Shown: positions 1 to 8,577 of the stretch, in pieces | How positions within the stretch are numbered: the stretch's first letter is position 1 | Layout of the letters: every line of letters begins with the position of its first letter | NCBI GenBank assembly: GCA_051651625.1 | Contig: JBOFSQ010000036.1 | Span: forward strand, 34,460-98,459 | DNA: 64,000 nt | From: JBOFSQ01 sp051651625 | GTDB taxonomy: Bacteria; Planctomycetota; Planctomycetia; Pirellulales; Thermoguttaceae | Reading direction: 5' to 3' | The notes under the pieces: generated by a model | Told to the model about the DNA's origin: nothing | The model's database searches: none | What the model saw: only the letters and a program-made list of their open reading frames with translations | Made by a program: the position numbers and the translations under genes

Positions 1-1766
1 AGTTTTCCGCTACCGTAGACTTTCACAACTCGTTCGAGCGCGGCGGCGAGAATCGGATTCGCATTCGTCGTCTTCGTTTCTTCTTCGTGCCTTCGTGCCT
101 TCGTGTGAGACTCTCCTTCATTCGCCGCAAATGTGAACGTGGCGAACAGCGTCTCGCCGCGCGAGACGTTCATCGCGTCGCGTGAGAAAATGATCTCCGC
201 CGGCAGTGACGGCGTTGTATCGCTCCAAAACTCGACGAGCACAAGTTCATCACCGGAGAAATAGAGTCGCGCTGTCGAAACGTCCCAAGTGACGGCGACA
301 AGATCGTACAGTGTATTCAAGTCGCCCGTCGCCGGAGCCGTGCCGAGGTAGACAACTTCGCCGAAGTCGAGTGAAGAACTCGTCGCTAGTTTGTGAACGA
401 GTGCGAGGGCTGCGAAGAGTCCGCCACTTCCGCGCGGGACGCTGCGGGAGTCGCCGAGTGCCCAGTGGCCGCGTTCGGCGGGGAGCGTGTACGTTACGCC
501 AGTCGCGTCAACATCGAATCGAAACTTTTCGCCTGCGACTTCGCCTTCGAGTGTCCATGTTTCGCTGCGCGGTTGGCGTTCACGCCACGCAGTTAGCACG
601 CGAGACAATTCTTGTCGCTGTGCGTAACCGTTTGCGAATCCGTGTCGTTCTTCGTAGAATTGTGACGTTGTGTTTGTCGTTGTGATCGTTTCGCGTTCGC
701 GTGGAGGCGGCGGCGGAATCGACGGGCGCGGCGACGACGGAATTGGCGTTGGCACAACGCGCGGTTTGAGAAGCGTGGCGGTTCGCTCAAGAAGTTCGAC
801 TTCTGAACGAATCGGTGCGAGACGAACGCGAAGTTCGCGCGGCGCGGCGTTCGGTGTGTTGCGTGAACGAATCGCTATCGGAAGTCGCCACGTCGGCGGA
901 AAAGTTCCGACGATATTTTTGAGTCGGTTCGGCGAATCTACTATTTGTCCCGCAACTGCAATGATTTCGTCGCCGCGCTGAACGCCTTGGAGTGCGAGGT
1001 CGGAGTTTGGTGCGATCTGCGTGAAGACGACGCGGCCCGCGCGGTCGAATGCGTAAGTTGCGTTTAGTGTTGCGTGATCGAGGATGCGTCCGCTTCGCAG
1101 GTCGCCCAAAAAGTTTGCGACTTGGTTAACGCCGATAGCGTAACCGATTCCGACGTTTACTCGCCCGCGTTTCTCGAACGAGCAGCGTCCGCAGATGCCG
1201 ATGAGACGCCCGTCTGACGCGAACAGTCCGCCACCGCTGTTCCCCGGATTGACCGCCGCATCGGTCTGCAAACAATCGGTGTATTCAAGAAATCCGTCTG
1301 ACGGAAATTGATAACGTCCCGTCCCCGAAATGATTCCGCGCGACACACTCGGTACGTCGTCGCACGATAACAGAAACGGATTTCCAATCGCCCACGCCTC
1401 GTCGCCGACGCAAACTGGAATTGCCGTATCCCACACCGCCGCTGGAAACGACACTGGCGACGCCATTGGCGATGGCGAAACAATTTTGACCAGCGCAAGA
1501 TCGCCCGCCGGATCGAGGCCGACGACAACGGCATCGAAGATTTGTCCGTCTGCGAGTCCGCACTTCAAAAACGCACCGCACGGCTGAACGACGTGAAAGT
1601 TGGTAACGACATCGCCGTCACTCGAAACGATCACGCCGCTCCCGCCCGCGGCTTCTTCCGACTCGTCCGCCGGATAAATCGCAACAACACTCGGCACCGC
1701 GCGCTCCATCACCGCCGAGGGATCGACATGAAGAAATGACAGCAGTACGCAATACAGAAGTGACAC
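1..1766 (-). CDS. HtrA/DegP-like trypsin family serine protease with PDZ domain (C-terminus cut by window edge)
   Basis: The open frame runs from about 1766 leftwards off the window, so the C-terminus is missing. No ATG follows the upstream in-frame stop; the GTG at 1764-1766 is the best start because it opens a short hydrophobic stretch (VSLLYCVLLSFLHV) that looks like a signal or anchor. The chymotrypsin-fold triad is visible: His58 in TNFHVV, Asp89 in GDLALVKI and Ser177 in NPGNSGG. A PDZ-like segment with GVQRGDEIIAVAG follows. The family degrades or refolds envelope proteins. After the PDZ comes a long tail I do not recognise, with a proline run (IPPPPPRE). The last visible part, near base 80-108, is encoded by a CACGAAGG-type repeat read in frame. 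The acyltransferase gene upstream on the same strand ends 62 bases away, so the two may be co-transcribed. The fold is certain; the exact role is not. Confidence 0.85.
   Translation of the reverse strand, partial: MSLLYCVLLSFLHVDPSAVMERAVPSVVAIYPADESEEAAGGSGVIVSSDGDVVTNFHVVQPCGAFLKCGLADGQIFDAVVVGLDPAGDLALVKIVSPSPMASPVSFPAAVWDTAIPVCVGDEAWAIGNPFLLSCDDVPSVSRGIISGTGRYQFPSDGFLEYTDCLQTDAAVNPGNSGGGLFASDGRLIGICGRCSFEKRGRVNVGIGYAIGVNQVANFLGDLRSGRILDHATLNATYAFDRAGRVVFTQIAPNSDLALQGVQRGDEIIAVAGQIVDSPNRLKNIVGTFPPTWRLPIAIRSRNTPNAAPRELRVRLAPIRSEVELLERTATLLKPRVVPTPIPSSPRPSIPPPPPRERETITTTNTTSQFYEERHGFANGYAQRQELSRVLTAWRERQPRSETWTLEGEVAGEKFRFDVDATGVTYTLPAERGHWALGDSRSVPRGSGGLFAALALVHKLATSSSLDFGEVVYLGTAPATGDLNTLYDLVAVTWDVSTARLYFSGDELVLVEFWSDTTPSLPAEIIFSRDAMNVSRGETLFATFTFAANEGESHTKARRHEEETKTTNANPILAAALERVVKVYGSGK
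77..109. repeat. CACGAAGG-type tandem repeat inside the protease frame
   Basis: Repeats of CTTCGTGC on the plus strand (GCACGAAG on the minus strand) lie inside the HtrA-like reading frame and encode a segment reading SHTKARRHEEE. This sequence is a common interspersed repeat in environmental bacterial genomes (established knowledge). Here it appears to have been absorbed into coding sequence in frame. Confidence 0.5.
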
Positions 1767-1828
1767 AGGGAAAATCTGTACGGGGGGAAAGTTTCGTGGC
1801 CGTTCACAATCCCGCTCATTCTACCACG

Positions 1829-2953
1829 CTACGTCCACTTTTCCACCATCCGCTTGACGAATCGTTTGAGCGGACGATAGATGTAGTTAAAGATGGCATC
1901 GCGGTAATACTTGACGTTGCGTGTACGGTAGATGGTGAGTGTTTCGGTGGGGCGTGTGGTTTCGGTATACGAAGTTTTGTACCACTCGCCGCCGCGTAAA
2001 AAGTCGAACTCTTCAAAGCGATTCTCGATCAGATGAATCAGTAGGTTTTGTAGCGTCACATCGCCCGGACTCCCATCGCACTGCGACGCACACCCTTGCT
2101 GGTATCCGTAAACCTTCCCGCCGAGTGTGTAGGTATACCAGATTCCTGCGGGGACTTCGGCGTAGTTTAGCAAGAACAGCTCTGCGCGATTGAGCGGCAG
2201 AAGTGTCTCCAGAAGTTCGCGGTGAAACGCTGCGTATGCTCTGTTCTGAAACGGCGAGTCTTGGCCCGCGCGGATGCGTGATTGCGTCGTCAAGTTGACC
2301 AACGCAGAAAAACCTTCGTCGAGTGTTTCGACTGTGACAACACTGGTCGTTGCACTATACCGCGACTTCGACTGGTTGAGTCGGTTCTTCTTCTTTCCGC
2401 GATTGTGAGATGTGAGCGTTTGCAAATACGCCGCATAAGAATCGGGAAGCGAAATGTAATAGCGTGGCTCGCCCTCCGCCGCTCTCGATACGAAACGTCG
2501 CTTAAGTGCCGACGCGAAGGCGACAGTTCCGGTGTCGTCGAGTGCGTAATCCTCGAAGAAAATTGTGTTCCACTGGTTTGGATTCGCACCGAGAAACTCC
2601 ACAACCGCTTCGGCGACCGCATCAACCGAGTCTCGATGAATGATCGGACCGAGATACTCTGCACAAGGTCGCGCACCAAAACCGAGCCAGTTAATCTGTT
2701 TTGTTCCGACGACACGATACCACGGAAAGATGCCGACGATTTCGCTGTCGTGATTCTCAACAACGACCACAAACAGTTCCCATCGGCGCGCGGTCTGCGG
2801 TTCGCAAGCGAAGTGTTTCCACCAAATCGACACCCACTCCCACGTCGTGAAAATGTTGGGATACGCAGCATCTTTAGCGAGCGCATCCCATCGCGGACGC
2901 AGCGCAGCAAACTCACCAGCATCATCAATCACACGACAAGAAAGTGGCGGCAT
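1829..2953 (-). CDS. GNAT/FemAB-type acyltransferase (CelD/BioF2-like)
   Basis: A 374-residue protein with no signal peptide. The N-terminal pattern (PRWDALAKDAAYPNIFTTWEW) and the central and C-terminal blocks (GYQQGCASQCDG; LLIHLIENRFEEFDFLRGGEWYK) match the Acetyltransf_6 family, known from CelD of cellulose biosynthesis and from FemAB-like enzymes of exopolysaccharide and peptidoglycan loci. Such enzymes transfer an acyl or aminoacyl group onto a glycan or peptide. It lies on the same strand as a polysaccharide deacetylase, separated from it by a hairpin repeat (element B). That supports a role in modifying surface polysaccharide, which is inference. The substrate cannot be read from the sequence. 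Confidence 0.8.
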   Translation of the reverse strand: MPPLSCRVIDDAGEFAALRPRWDALAKDAAYPNIFTTWEWVSIWWKHFACEPQTARRWELFVVVVENHDSEIVGIFPWYRVVGTKQINWLGFGARPCAEYLGPIIHRDSVDAVAEAVVEFLGANPNQWNTIFFEDYALDDTGTVAFASALKRRFVSRAAEGEPRYYISLPDSYAAYLQTLTSHNRGKKKNRLNQSKSRYSATTSVVTVETLDEGFSALVNLTTQSRIRAGQDSPFQNRAYAAFHRELLETLLPLNRAELFLLNYAEVPAGIWYTYTLGGKVYGYQQGCASQCDGSPGDVTLQNLLIHLIENRFEEFDFLRGGEWYKTSYTETTRPTETLTIYRTRNVKYYRDAIFNYIYRPLKRFVKRMVEKWT

Positions 2954-2971
2954 TGTTTCAATTTTCTACTG

Positions 2972-3075
2972 GACCTGTTCAGAAACTTGCACTCACTGCG
3001 GTTCGGCATAGCCGAACCCTCCAAACGCTGTGCGGTGTATGGCTGGAGGGTTCGGCTATGCCGAACCTGAACTAC
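2972..3075. repeat. Element B copy 1: hairpin repeat at a gene 3' end
   Basis: Long inverted repeat with arms GGTTCGGCATAGCCGAACC and TGGAGGGTTCGGCTATGCC. The left edge starts with GACCTGTTC. The right edge covers the TAG stop of the deacetylase gene (bases 3072-3074). Further copies lie near 27263, 33718 and 49609. Confidence 0.85.
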
Positions 3076-4007
3076 TTCACCAGCGCATACTCAAACTCAA
3101 TCTGCGAGAGGTCGCGGGTGATACAGATGCGATCTATCGACATCGGTGACATCGACGCCGGTTGCGGGTTGCGGCGTCCCGACAGATTGAATCCAGCTTG
3201 ATAGCCGCACCGCAGGCACGCCTCGATAACCGCCGCATTGAAGTCGCTTTCTCCACCGTTCGGGTACGCTATCGCAAGACAACTCGTACCGGTTTCGCGT
3301 TCGATTGTCGCACGGCTTTCGACAACCTCTCGCTCCAAATCTTCTGGCGTAAGCGACGCAAGAATCGGATGAGAAACCGAGTGCGAACCAACATCGATCC
3401 CAAACTGCGATAGTACACGAACGTCGTCCCAGTTCATAAGCGCATACAACTCACGTTGCCAATGCGTGTCGATGACAAGGCGCGACTCACTCCGCAACTG
3501 TTCCAGATACGCAAGCCGCTCAGCGTTTGGAAGACGTTTCAATGTCGCCGTTGGCTTCGTGTTGAAGTTCGCCGTCAAGTGTCGGTGCCGCTCGACAACT
3601 TCTTGCGTCCAGAGCATGCCGTCTGTTCCGATGAGTCCCGTCGTGAGAAAAATTGTCGCGGGAACAGCGTACTTTTTCAGGAGCGGTGCGGCGAGTGTGA
3701 AGTTGTTCTTGAATCCGTCGTCAAACGTCACGAGTACCGCACGCTCCGGCAGCGGACTCTCACCACGCAAGACCGCCAGCAAGTCGGCGAGTGTAATCGG
3801 TAGCCATTCTCGTTTCAAAAACGCAAGCTGCTGCTCAAACTGCGAGACCGTTACCGCGATATTTGCGCGGGGATCGATAGGCGTCTGGTCCGCCACGACG
3901 CTGTGATAACAGAGCACGCGAAGTCGCCCGCGCGTGCGACTACGCAACACTGCAAAAACGCCAACACCTTTGGCCAACGCCAAAACAACATTCTTGAATC
4001 GTAACAT
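3072..4007 (-). CDS. Polysaccharide deacetylase (NodB-type, carbohydrate esterase 4)
   Basis: The open frame extends upstream to 4187, but the ATG at 4005-4007 is preferred. It gives a 311-residue protein that begins just after the stop of the upstream gene (17-base gap), while the upstream extension is basic, shadow-like sequence. The NodB signature is clear: LRVLCYHSV near residue 30, the metal and catalytic TFDDGF at 95-99, and a metal-binding HSVSH in VGSHSVSHPIL. These enzymes remove N-acetyl groups from glycans such as chitin, peptidoglycan or exopolysaccharide. A hydrophobic N-terminus (VLALAKGVGVFAVL) may be an anchor. The stop codon lies within a copy of element B. The downstream acyltransferase suggests a surface glycan function. 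Confidence 0.9.
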   Translation of the reverse strand: MLRFKNVVLALAKGVGVFAVLRSRTRGRLRVLCYHSVVADQTPIDPRANIAVTVSQFEQQLAFLKREWLPITLADLLAVLRGESPLPERAVLVTFDDGFKNNFTLAAPLLKKYAVPATIFLTTGLIGTDGMLWTQEVVERHRHLTANFNTKPTATLKRLPNAERLAYLEQLRSESRLVIDTHWQRELYALMNWDDVRVLSQFGIDVGSHSVSHPILASLTPEDLEREVVESRATIERETGTSCLAIAYPNGGESDFNAAVIEACLRCGYQAGFNLSGRRNPQPASMSPMSIDRICITRDLSQIEFEYALVK

Positions 4008-4024
4008 AGATGCAAAATCGTCGC

Positions 4025-4993
4025 TCACTGGTTCCACGCACAAACTTTGCGAAGTAAGTCGAGACTTTTTGGGACGGCGGTTTGCGGGTCTTCTTTTCCC
4101 TCGAACTCCAGCGAGACGAAACCGCGATAGTTGTGACGACGTAACATCGCGCCGATGCGTTCGTAGTCGAGGTCGAGAGTGTACCAAACGCCGCCGCCGT
4201 AATACGTTTTCGCCTGCACGAATACCGTCTTCGGCATCAGTTTTTCGAGACGTTCATACGGGTCTTCGAGAAAGTTTCCGGTGTCGAGCGTGACGGCGAG
4301 CCACGGCGATGCGACCGCATCGACAATCCGCAAAACTCCTTCCGGCGTTCGCCCCAATCCCCAGTGATTTTCAAGACCGAGAACGACGCCGCACTTCTCC
4401 GCTGTCGGCAGAATTTTCTCGAACGATTCGATCACCCACGGAAACGCGTCGTCGTCGGTGAACCCCTCGCGCGGCGGCTCGATTCCACGATTCGCCATCA
4501 GCGCATCGAACGACGCCGATGTCCCCCAGCGACCAGTGTTTACGCGAATCGTCGGAATCCCAAGCGAGTACGCAAGCTCAACGCTGCGAATCGTCTTGGC
4601 GATGTTCTCACGTCGAACCTCTGCGTCGGGATTGACAAAACTTTGGTGCGTCGAGAGACTACACAGCGAAAGTCCCGCACAAAACGCCTGCCGCTTGATC
4701 GCACTCGGCGACGCCTTTTCGTCGTCGCTCATCTGGACTTCGAGAATCTCAACAGAGTCGAAACCCATCGCCGCCGCCGACTCAATACACGACGCAATCG
4801 AAACTTTTTGATCGGCGAAGTGCCAAAACGAATAGGTCGAGACCGCAATCGGATTCCCCGTTCGCGCACCGCTTGTAGGCTTCGCGGTCGTCGTCGCAGC
4901 CGTTACCGCCGCTTGAGACGCTGTGCCGAGAAGTGGCAATGTACACGTCGTCGCAAGCATCGAACGGCGCGAAAGATTTGTTTGAGCGTTCAT
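4025..4993 (-). CDS. Tat-exported sugar phosphate isomerase/epimerase-like TIM-barrel protein
   Basis: A 322-residue protein with a twin-arginine leader (LSRRSMLATTC followed by a hydrophobic run), so it is probably folded before export. The mature part is an AP endonuclease 2/xylose isomerase-like TIM barrel: YSFWHF, GFDSVEILE, TIRVNTGRWG, GVVLGLENHWG, AVTLDTGNF, VFVQAKTYYGGG and GFVSLEFEG, with the usual Glu, His and Asp metal ligands. The family interconverts sugars and is expanded in planctomycetes next to Gfo/Idh/MocA oxidoreductases. It probably leads the minus-strand run that continues with the deacetylase. No strong ribosome binding site is visible. The substrate is unknown. Confidence 0.85.
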   Translation of the reverse strand: MNAQTNLSRRSMLATTCTLPLLGTASQAAVTAATTTAKPTSGARTGNPIAVSTYSFWHFADQKVSIASCIESAAAMGFDSVEILEVQMSDDEKASPSAIKRQAFCAGLSLCSLSTHQSFVNPDAEVRRENIAKTIRSVELAYSLGIPTIRVNTGRWGTSASFDALMANRGIEPPREGFTDDDAFPWVIESFEKILPTAEKCGVVLGLENHWGLGRTPEGVLRIVDAVASPWLAVTLDTGNFLEDPYERLEKLMPKTVFVQAKTYYGGGVWYTLDLDYERIGAMLRRHNYRGFVSLEFEGKEDPQTAVPKSLDLLRKVCAWNQ

Positions 4994-5120
4994 GGTTTTT
5001 GTCTTTCATCATATTGAGGAATGGATGCCGATAGCGAAAACAACTCCAGTGTCGTTTTCGTATTTGTACCGGCGGGACGAAAAAATCAAGTGGCAACGGA
5101 TGCAATCGAAACACAAACCT

Positions 5121-5150
5121 GAATCGGAGCGGGAAGCGTAAGCGAGTGGC
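5121..5150. repeat. Element D copy (GAAGCGTAAGCGAGTG)
   Basis: Contains the core GAAGCGTAAGCGAGTG that recurs near 20870-20925, 25495-25585, 44983-45018, 52470-52614, 54150-54216 and 58158-58175. Confidence 0.75.
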
Positions 5151-5279
5151 AGAATCATCATTCGGCGTACTCGGCTGGGAATCTATCCGGTCTACTCGAA
5201 CAAGTTTTTATCGTTTCATAAATCGTGCGTGCGTCTTTGATGGCGCGTTGCGTGTGAGTGATGTCAATGTGGCTTTATT

Positions 5280-5450
5280 AAGCGTTCACGGTTGATTCTA
5301 AATTCGTCACCCCCGCGTACTCGGCGGGGGCCTAAAGAGTAACCCCGCACGCAGACGCAGTAGCGAAGTTCGCACAAGCGAACCCCAGAGCGTTAGCTCT
5401 GGATGCCCGCCAAGTACGCGGGCATGACGGAACATGACGTGAACGCTTAC
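5280..5450. mobile_element. Element A copy 1: 171-bp MITE-like element
   Basis: Ends are AAGCGTTCACGGTT on the left and GTGAACGCTTAC on the right. Inside are two arms with CCCGCGTACTCGGCGGG-type sequence facing each other. The first base of the left end is changed relative to copy 2, and the flanks only partly match (TGGCTTTA and TGGACTTC), so this is probably an older insertion. Confidence 0.75.
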
Positions 5451-5507
5451 TGGACTTCTTTGGGATAACGTGGTTGTGAGCCGTAACGTAGCCACTCGTT
5501 TACATCA

Positions 5508-5828
5508 TCATTTCTTTTCATACAACACGACTCCTTCATTCACAATGACCCGTTCGATAGTCGGGCGGGTTTTTCGTTGCGCGAAACGACTCACATAGTT
5601 CGCCACAATATCAACCGGACGCAGATACTCCGTGCGTTCGATTAATGATGAGTAGACTTGTTCCGTTGCCTCTGCTTCGGAAATACCGTCATCGGGCAAG
5701 ACGATATAGATGTCGTAATCGCTATCGGGGCGTTGGTCGCCGCGCGCGTGAGAACCGAAAAGATAGATTTTTTCGGCAGACACAACAGCGAGAATCGCAT
5801 CTCTAATTGCGGTGAGTTCTGGGGGCAT
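5508..5828 (-). CDS. MNT-family minimal nucleotidyltransferase
   Basis: A 106-residue protein with the nucleotidyltransferase signature GSHARGDQRPDSDYDIYIV (GS, then a DxD-type pair) near residues 25-43. Such small proteins are typically the MNT half of HEPN-MNT toxin-antitoxin pairs, where MNT adds AMP to the HEPN toxin. No HEPN frame (about 130 residues with RxxxxH) is found on either side. The gene could be an orphan left after loss of the partner; the upstream side now holds repeat debris and an IS element. Length and motif are normal for the family. Confidence 0.85.
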   Translation of the reverse strand: MPPELTAIRDAILAVVSAEKIYLFGSHARGDQRPDSDYDIYIVLPDDGISEAEATEQVYSSLIERTEYLRPVDIVANYVSRFAQRKTRPTIERVIVNEGVVLYEKK

Positions 5829-6053
5829 GAAATTATCTTTCGTCTAGTGACAATGGCTGCCGGACAATGAGCAAAGCGTACCCACGGCACAACGAAAACG
5901 TCGCGGGCACAATTGCATCCGCACGCATCGTCATTCCCGATTTCGCGTCGAATGGCAAAACGTGGTGTGGACAAAACTCTCGGTTTAGGTGCTTTCCCGG
6001 CTTGTCGCCGTTTAAGGTCGCAAATTGCGACCTTGAAGGTTTTGCCACATTAA
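5829..6053. other. Short gap with repeat G copy 1
   Basis: No gene supported. Bases 5894-5922 match 23823-23851 exactly over 29 bases in opposite orientation. A short inverted repeat (GGTCGCAAATTGCGACC) lies at about 6017-6033. The IS element begins immediately to the right. Confidence 0.5.
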
Positions 6054-6908
6054 GAGCCTATCCTACAAACAACAAATGCACTATCTTTTGCGTGATAGTT
6101 TTTGTATAATGCTTCACCAAGGAGGCACAATATGAACGGACACAAAGTCACCGACAAACTTTGGGCTCGCATAGAGCCGTTGCTTCCAACGCATGTCAAT
6201 ACGCATCCACGTGGCGGTGGACGAAAACGAATCGCCGACCGCACGGTTTTCAACGCCATACTTTTCATCCTTCGTACAGGCTGCCAATGGAAAGCTCTTG
6301 ATGCGACTGGTATCTGTTCGGGTTCTACGGTTCACCTATGGTTTCAGGAATGGACGAAGGCGGGACTGTTTCAAAAGTTATGGAAGGCAGGTTTGCTTGA
6401 ATACGACAAAAAACGTGGTGTCGAGTGGAAGTGGCAGGCGATGGATGGGGCGATGACAAAGGCACCGCTTGGTGGGGAAAAAAATAGGTAGCAACCCAAC
6501 CGACCGAGGAAAAACCGGCACCAAACGTAGTTTACTGACAGCCAGTTGGTAAAGGTGACATTGGAGAGCGTTCCAGTGAAGCGACCGAAGGTGAAGCGTT
6601 ATCACCGGCAGCACTTGTGTTTAGACGCTGGCTATGTCGGCGACGAGGTTGCTGCGATTGCTGGTGAATTTGGTTACACGTTGCATGTTCGCGCTCGTGG
6701 TGAAGAGTCGCAGGCGTTGCGAGAAAAAGTTGGGTTCCGCGCACGTCGGTGGGTGGTTGACCGAACGCATAGTTAGATGAACCGTTTTCGTCGTATACTG
6801 GTTCGTTGGGAAAAGCGTTGCGAAAACTATTTGGCGATGCTGCGTATGAGCCTTGCACTCATTACTTTCGGAAAACTATTCGCATGCTTTTGATAAATGG
6901 ATAGGCTC
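6054..6908 (+). mobile_element. IS5-family (IS1031/IS427-like) insertion sequence, decayed
   Basis: Terminal inverted repeats GAGCCTATCC and GGATAGGCTC bound 855 bases, flanked by a TAA duplication (6051-6053 and 6909-6911). A 3-base TNA duplication is typical of this IS5 subgroup. The enclosed transposase is disrupted (separate entry). The right copy of the duplication forms part of the stop codon of the neighbouring C39-like gene. Confidence 0.9.
6132..6893 (+). pseudogene. IS5-family transposase, inactivated
   Basis: Start ATG at 6132, six bases after a GGAGG-like site. The first fragment (to 6491) has the family N-terminus (LWARIEPLLP, RTGCQWKALD, WQAMDGAMTKAP with the first catalytic Asp). 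Three lesions follow. An extra A in the seven-A run near 6478-6484 shifts the frame; removing it restores GSNPTDRGKTGTKRS. A segment is missing near 6535-6550. A nonsense TAG at 6774-6776 replaces the Trp expected in RTHSW. Between and after these lie CLDAGYVGD (second Asp) and MNRFRRILVRWEKR (catalytic Glu region). The element cannot move by itself. Confidence 0.9.
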
Positions 6909-7354
6909 TAAATCGGGTCGATTAGATGAATGACATCCTGATCAATTTTATGGATGAGAACATAATGTTTATCTGTCAAGTCGGTAGACTGAACAACACC
7001 GATTGCGCAAGTGAGTTTTGGCGACACGAGAAAATAATCAATTTGTTTTAAGCTACTTTTTTGAAATCTCACCGACGAACAATAAGTACCTCGGCGTTCG
7101 AAAAACCTCCGAATATGAGCAAATGAAACAAATCCCTGTCCTCCCTCCAGTTCTTTGTCAATCATGTACCAGTCTACGTCATGACCTAGAAGTTTTGAAA
7201 CTGCAAAAACAGCATTTTGAGCACATTTTCTATCAGGATTCTGGGAAACATCATCCCCTTCTCCTGTGTACTCATTGGTTATTCCATGAGATAACGGAAT
7301 AATAACCAGTAAGAAAACAATAGTGCCTAAAAGTCGAGTAAAAGAAGAAAACAT
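6908..7354 (-). CDS. C39-like cysteine peptidase, secreted, possibly truncated
   Basis: A 148-residue protein with a signal peptide (LLGTIVFLLVIIPLSHG). The C39 features are visible: a Gln seven residues or so before the Cys in SQNPDRKCAQNAV, then His in DKHYVLIHKI and Asp in HLIDPI. C39 domains cleave leader peptides after GG in bacteriocin exporters; stand-alone versions are common in planctomycetes. The protein ends right after the last catalytic block, and its TAG stop is made from the IS end plus the target duplication. Without the IS the next codon would have been TAA, so the insertion probably did not shorten it much. It starts 11 bases after the LolA-like gene, so the two form an operon. 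Confidence 0.7.
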   Translation of the reverse strand: MFSSFTRLLGTIVFLLVIIPLSHGITNEYTGEGDDVSQNPDRKCAQNAVFAVSKLLGHDVDWYMIDKELEGGQGFVSFAHIRRFFERRGTYCSSVRFQKSSLKQIDYFLVSPKLTCAIGVVQSTDLTDKHYVLIHKIDQDVIHLIDPI

Positions 7355-7365
7355 ATACTACTCTC

Positions 7366-8499
7366 CTACAAAGTTTTATGGTGGAAAGTCGCAATTTTTG
7401 TTTTTATCCACTTTTTATAAACCAGAAAGAATAATAGCAAAACTCCAAAGAAATTGACAATCAAAATAATCAGGTGGTGTCTTCCTCGCGTCTTGATCTC
7501 ACGGTCTACATTTAATTTTGTATAATACGTCTCCTGCAACTCTAACATCTGTTCTCTTGTGTGACGTATTTCAAAGTTCTTGTCTGCAACCATATCCCTA
7601 ACGATTGTTCCCGTCGGCCAGTCTGGAACCCATTGGGCTTTGTCCGCTTCCGTCAAATGCTTCACGGATTCGACCTCGAATTCATAGACGAGATCATGAG
7701 GCATCGCCTTGCTGGCATAAGAAACACTGCGTCCCTTGGCTGGGTAACAAATGCCATCGAAGGTTGCAAAAGACTGGCTTTCCGAAAAGTCTATCTTTTC
7801 TGTCTCATCCGAAAAGTCATTAGCGGTTTCCTGACGCCAAACGACCAGTGTGGGGGCTAAACGAAGATACGCACGAATGGAGTATTGGCTAAGATCGTCC
7901 CAGTCAGGGCGTTTGATAATTCGCTGTAGAACAAACTCATTTACAGTCTCTGACTCCACGATGTGCCATTTTTCAAGACCGAGTTCTCTAACAAAGTCAT
8001 CAACTTCGGATTTTCCATAACCAACAACATTCATGAAAAGAAACCACGGAAATTGATTACCGTTCATGTGGCTGTCCGATGTGATTGCTGGTTGGACGAG
8101 GCCTTTAGACCAGTAGTCAAATTCTTCTCCGGATGAAACCGATTCGACACGATCCCAAGTATAGATAGCCTTCCCATTGAACACAACGAACTTATCCAAT
8201 TCCCAAACCCCCGGCGTTTTCTGATAAAAAACCTTCCATCGCTCCCACGACCGTGGATATACAGGGTCTTTAGATTGAAAAAAAGCATACTCCTGCCGCG
8301 TTTCATTTATCTCTGACGATTCGTAAGTGTTCGCTCTCACCATGAGGGTAAACTCAATGCTGTCGATCTCTTTCAGCCTTTTTTCGATGTTAACCGCCAT
8401 CGACTCGACCGTTTCAACAGACGCAGAAGACAACACTTTCACTGTTGTAACTCCCCAGACTAGAATGACCAGAAAAATGTTTCTACAAGTAGACTCCAT
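7366..8499 (-). CDS. Secreted LolA-like protein with C-terminal membrane helix
   Basis: A 377-residue protein with an N-terminal signal segment (IFLVILVWGVTTVKVLSSA) and a C-terminal membrane helix (HHLIILIVNFFGVLLLFFLVYKKW) ending in basic residues. The middle has alternating strands such as IDSIEFTLMVRANTYE, WERWKVFYQK and GICYPAKGRSVSYASK. Together with its length this resembles the LolA/outer-membrane lipoprotein-sorting fold seen in many planctomycete hypotheticals. The resemblance is by pattern only. The base composition is visibly more AT-rich than the neighbouring oxidoreductase. The C39-like gene follows after 11 bases, and two broken Cys-rich small frames lie upstream, which may mark a peptide-processing locus. 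Confidence 0.7.
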   Translation of the reverse strand: MESTCRNIFLVILVWGVTTVKVLSSASVETVESMAVNIEKRLKEIDSIEFTLMVRANTYESSEINETRQEYAFFQSKDPVYPRSWERWKVFYQKTPGVWELDKFVVFNGKAIYTWDRVESVSSGEEFDYWSKGLVQPAITSDSHMNGNQFPWFLFMNVVGYGKSEVDDFVRELGLEKWHIVESETVNEFVLQRIIKRPDWDDLSQYSIRAYLRLAPTLVVWRQETANDFSDETEKIDFSESQSFATFDGICYPAKGRSVSYASKAMPHDLVYEFEVESVKHLTEADKAQWVPDWPTGTIVRDMVADKNFEIRHTREQMLELQETYYTKLNVDREIKTRGRHHLIILIVNFFGVLLLFFLVYKKWIKTKIATFHHKTL

Positions 8500-8577
8500 G
8501 CTTTCTCCTCATGCGAGGCGGGAAAAAATTGCAAACCCTCAACCCCACGTTCTTTTGAGAGGCATCATGCTCAACGA

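Larger units (their letters stand above)
4994..5507. other. Gene-free gap with elements D and A
   Basis: No convincing coding frame. It contains one element D copy (5121-5150) and a full-length element A (5280-5450). The rest, around 5040-5110 and 5160-5270, shows nothing I recognise. Confidence 0.6.

Noticed and set aside
311..981. Several plus-strand frames of 67-124 residues in the first kilobase
   Set aside because: They are antisense to the HtrA-like protease frame, which has clear catalytic motifs, and are rich in Arg and Ser as shadows are.
5280..5450. Possible CRISPR-like array from repeated palindromes
   Set aside because: The repeats are dispersed single copies with terminal inverted ends and a target duplication elsewhere, with no regular spacers and no cas genes in the window.
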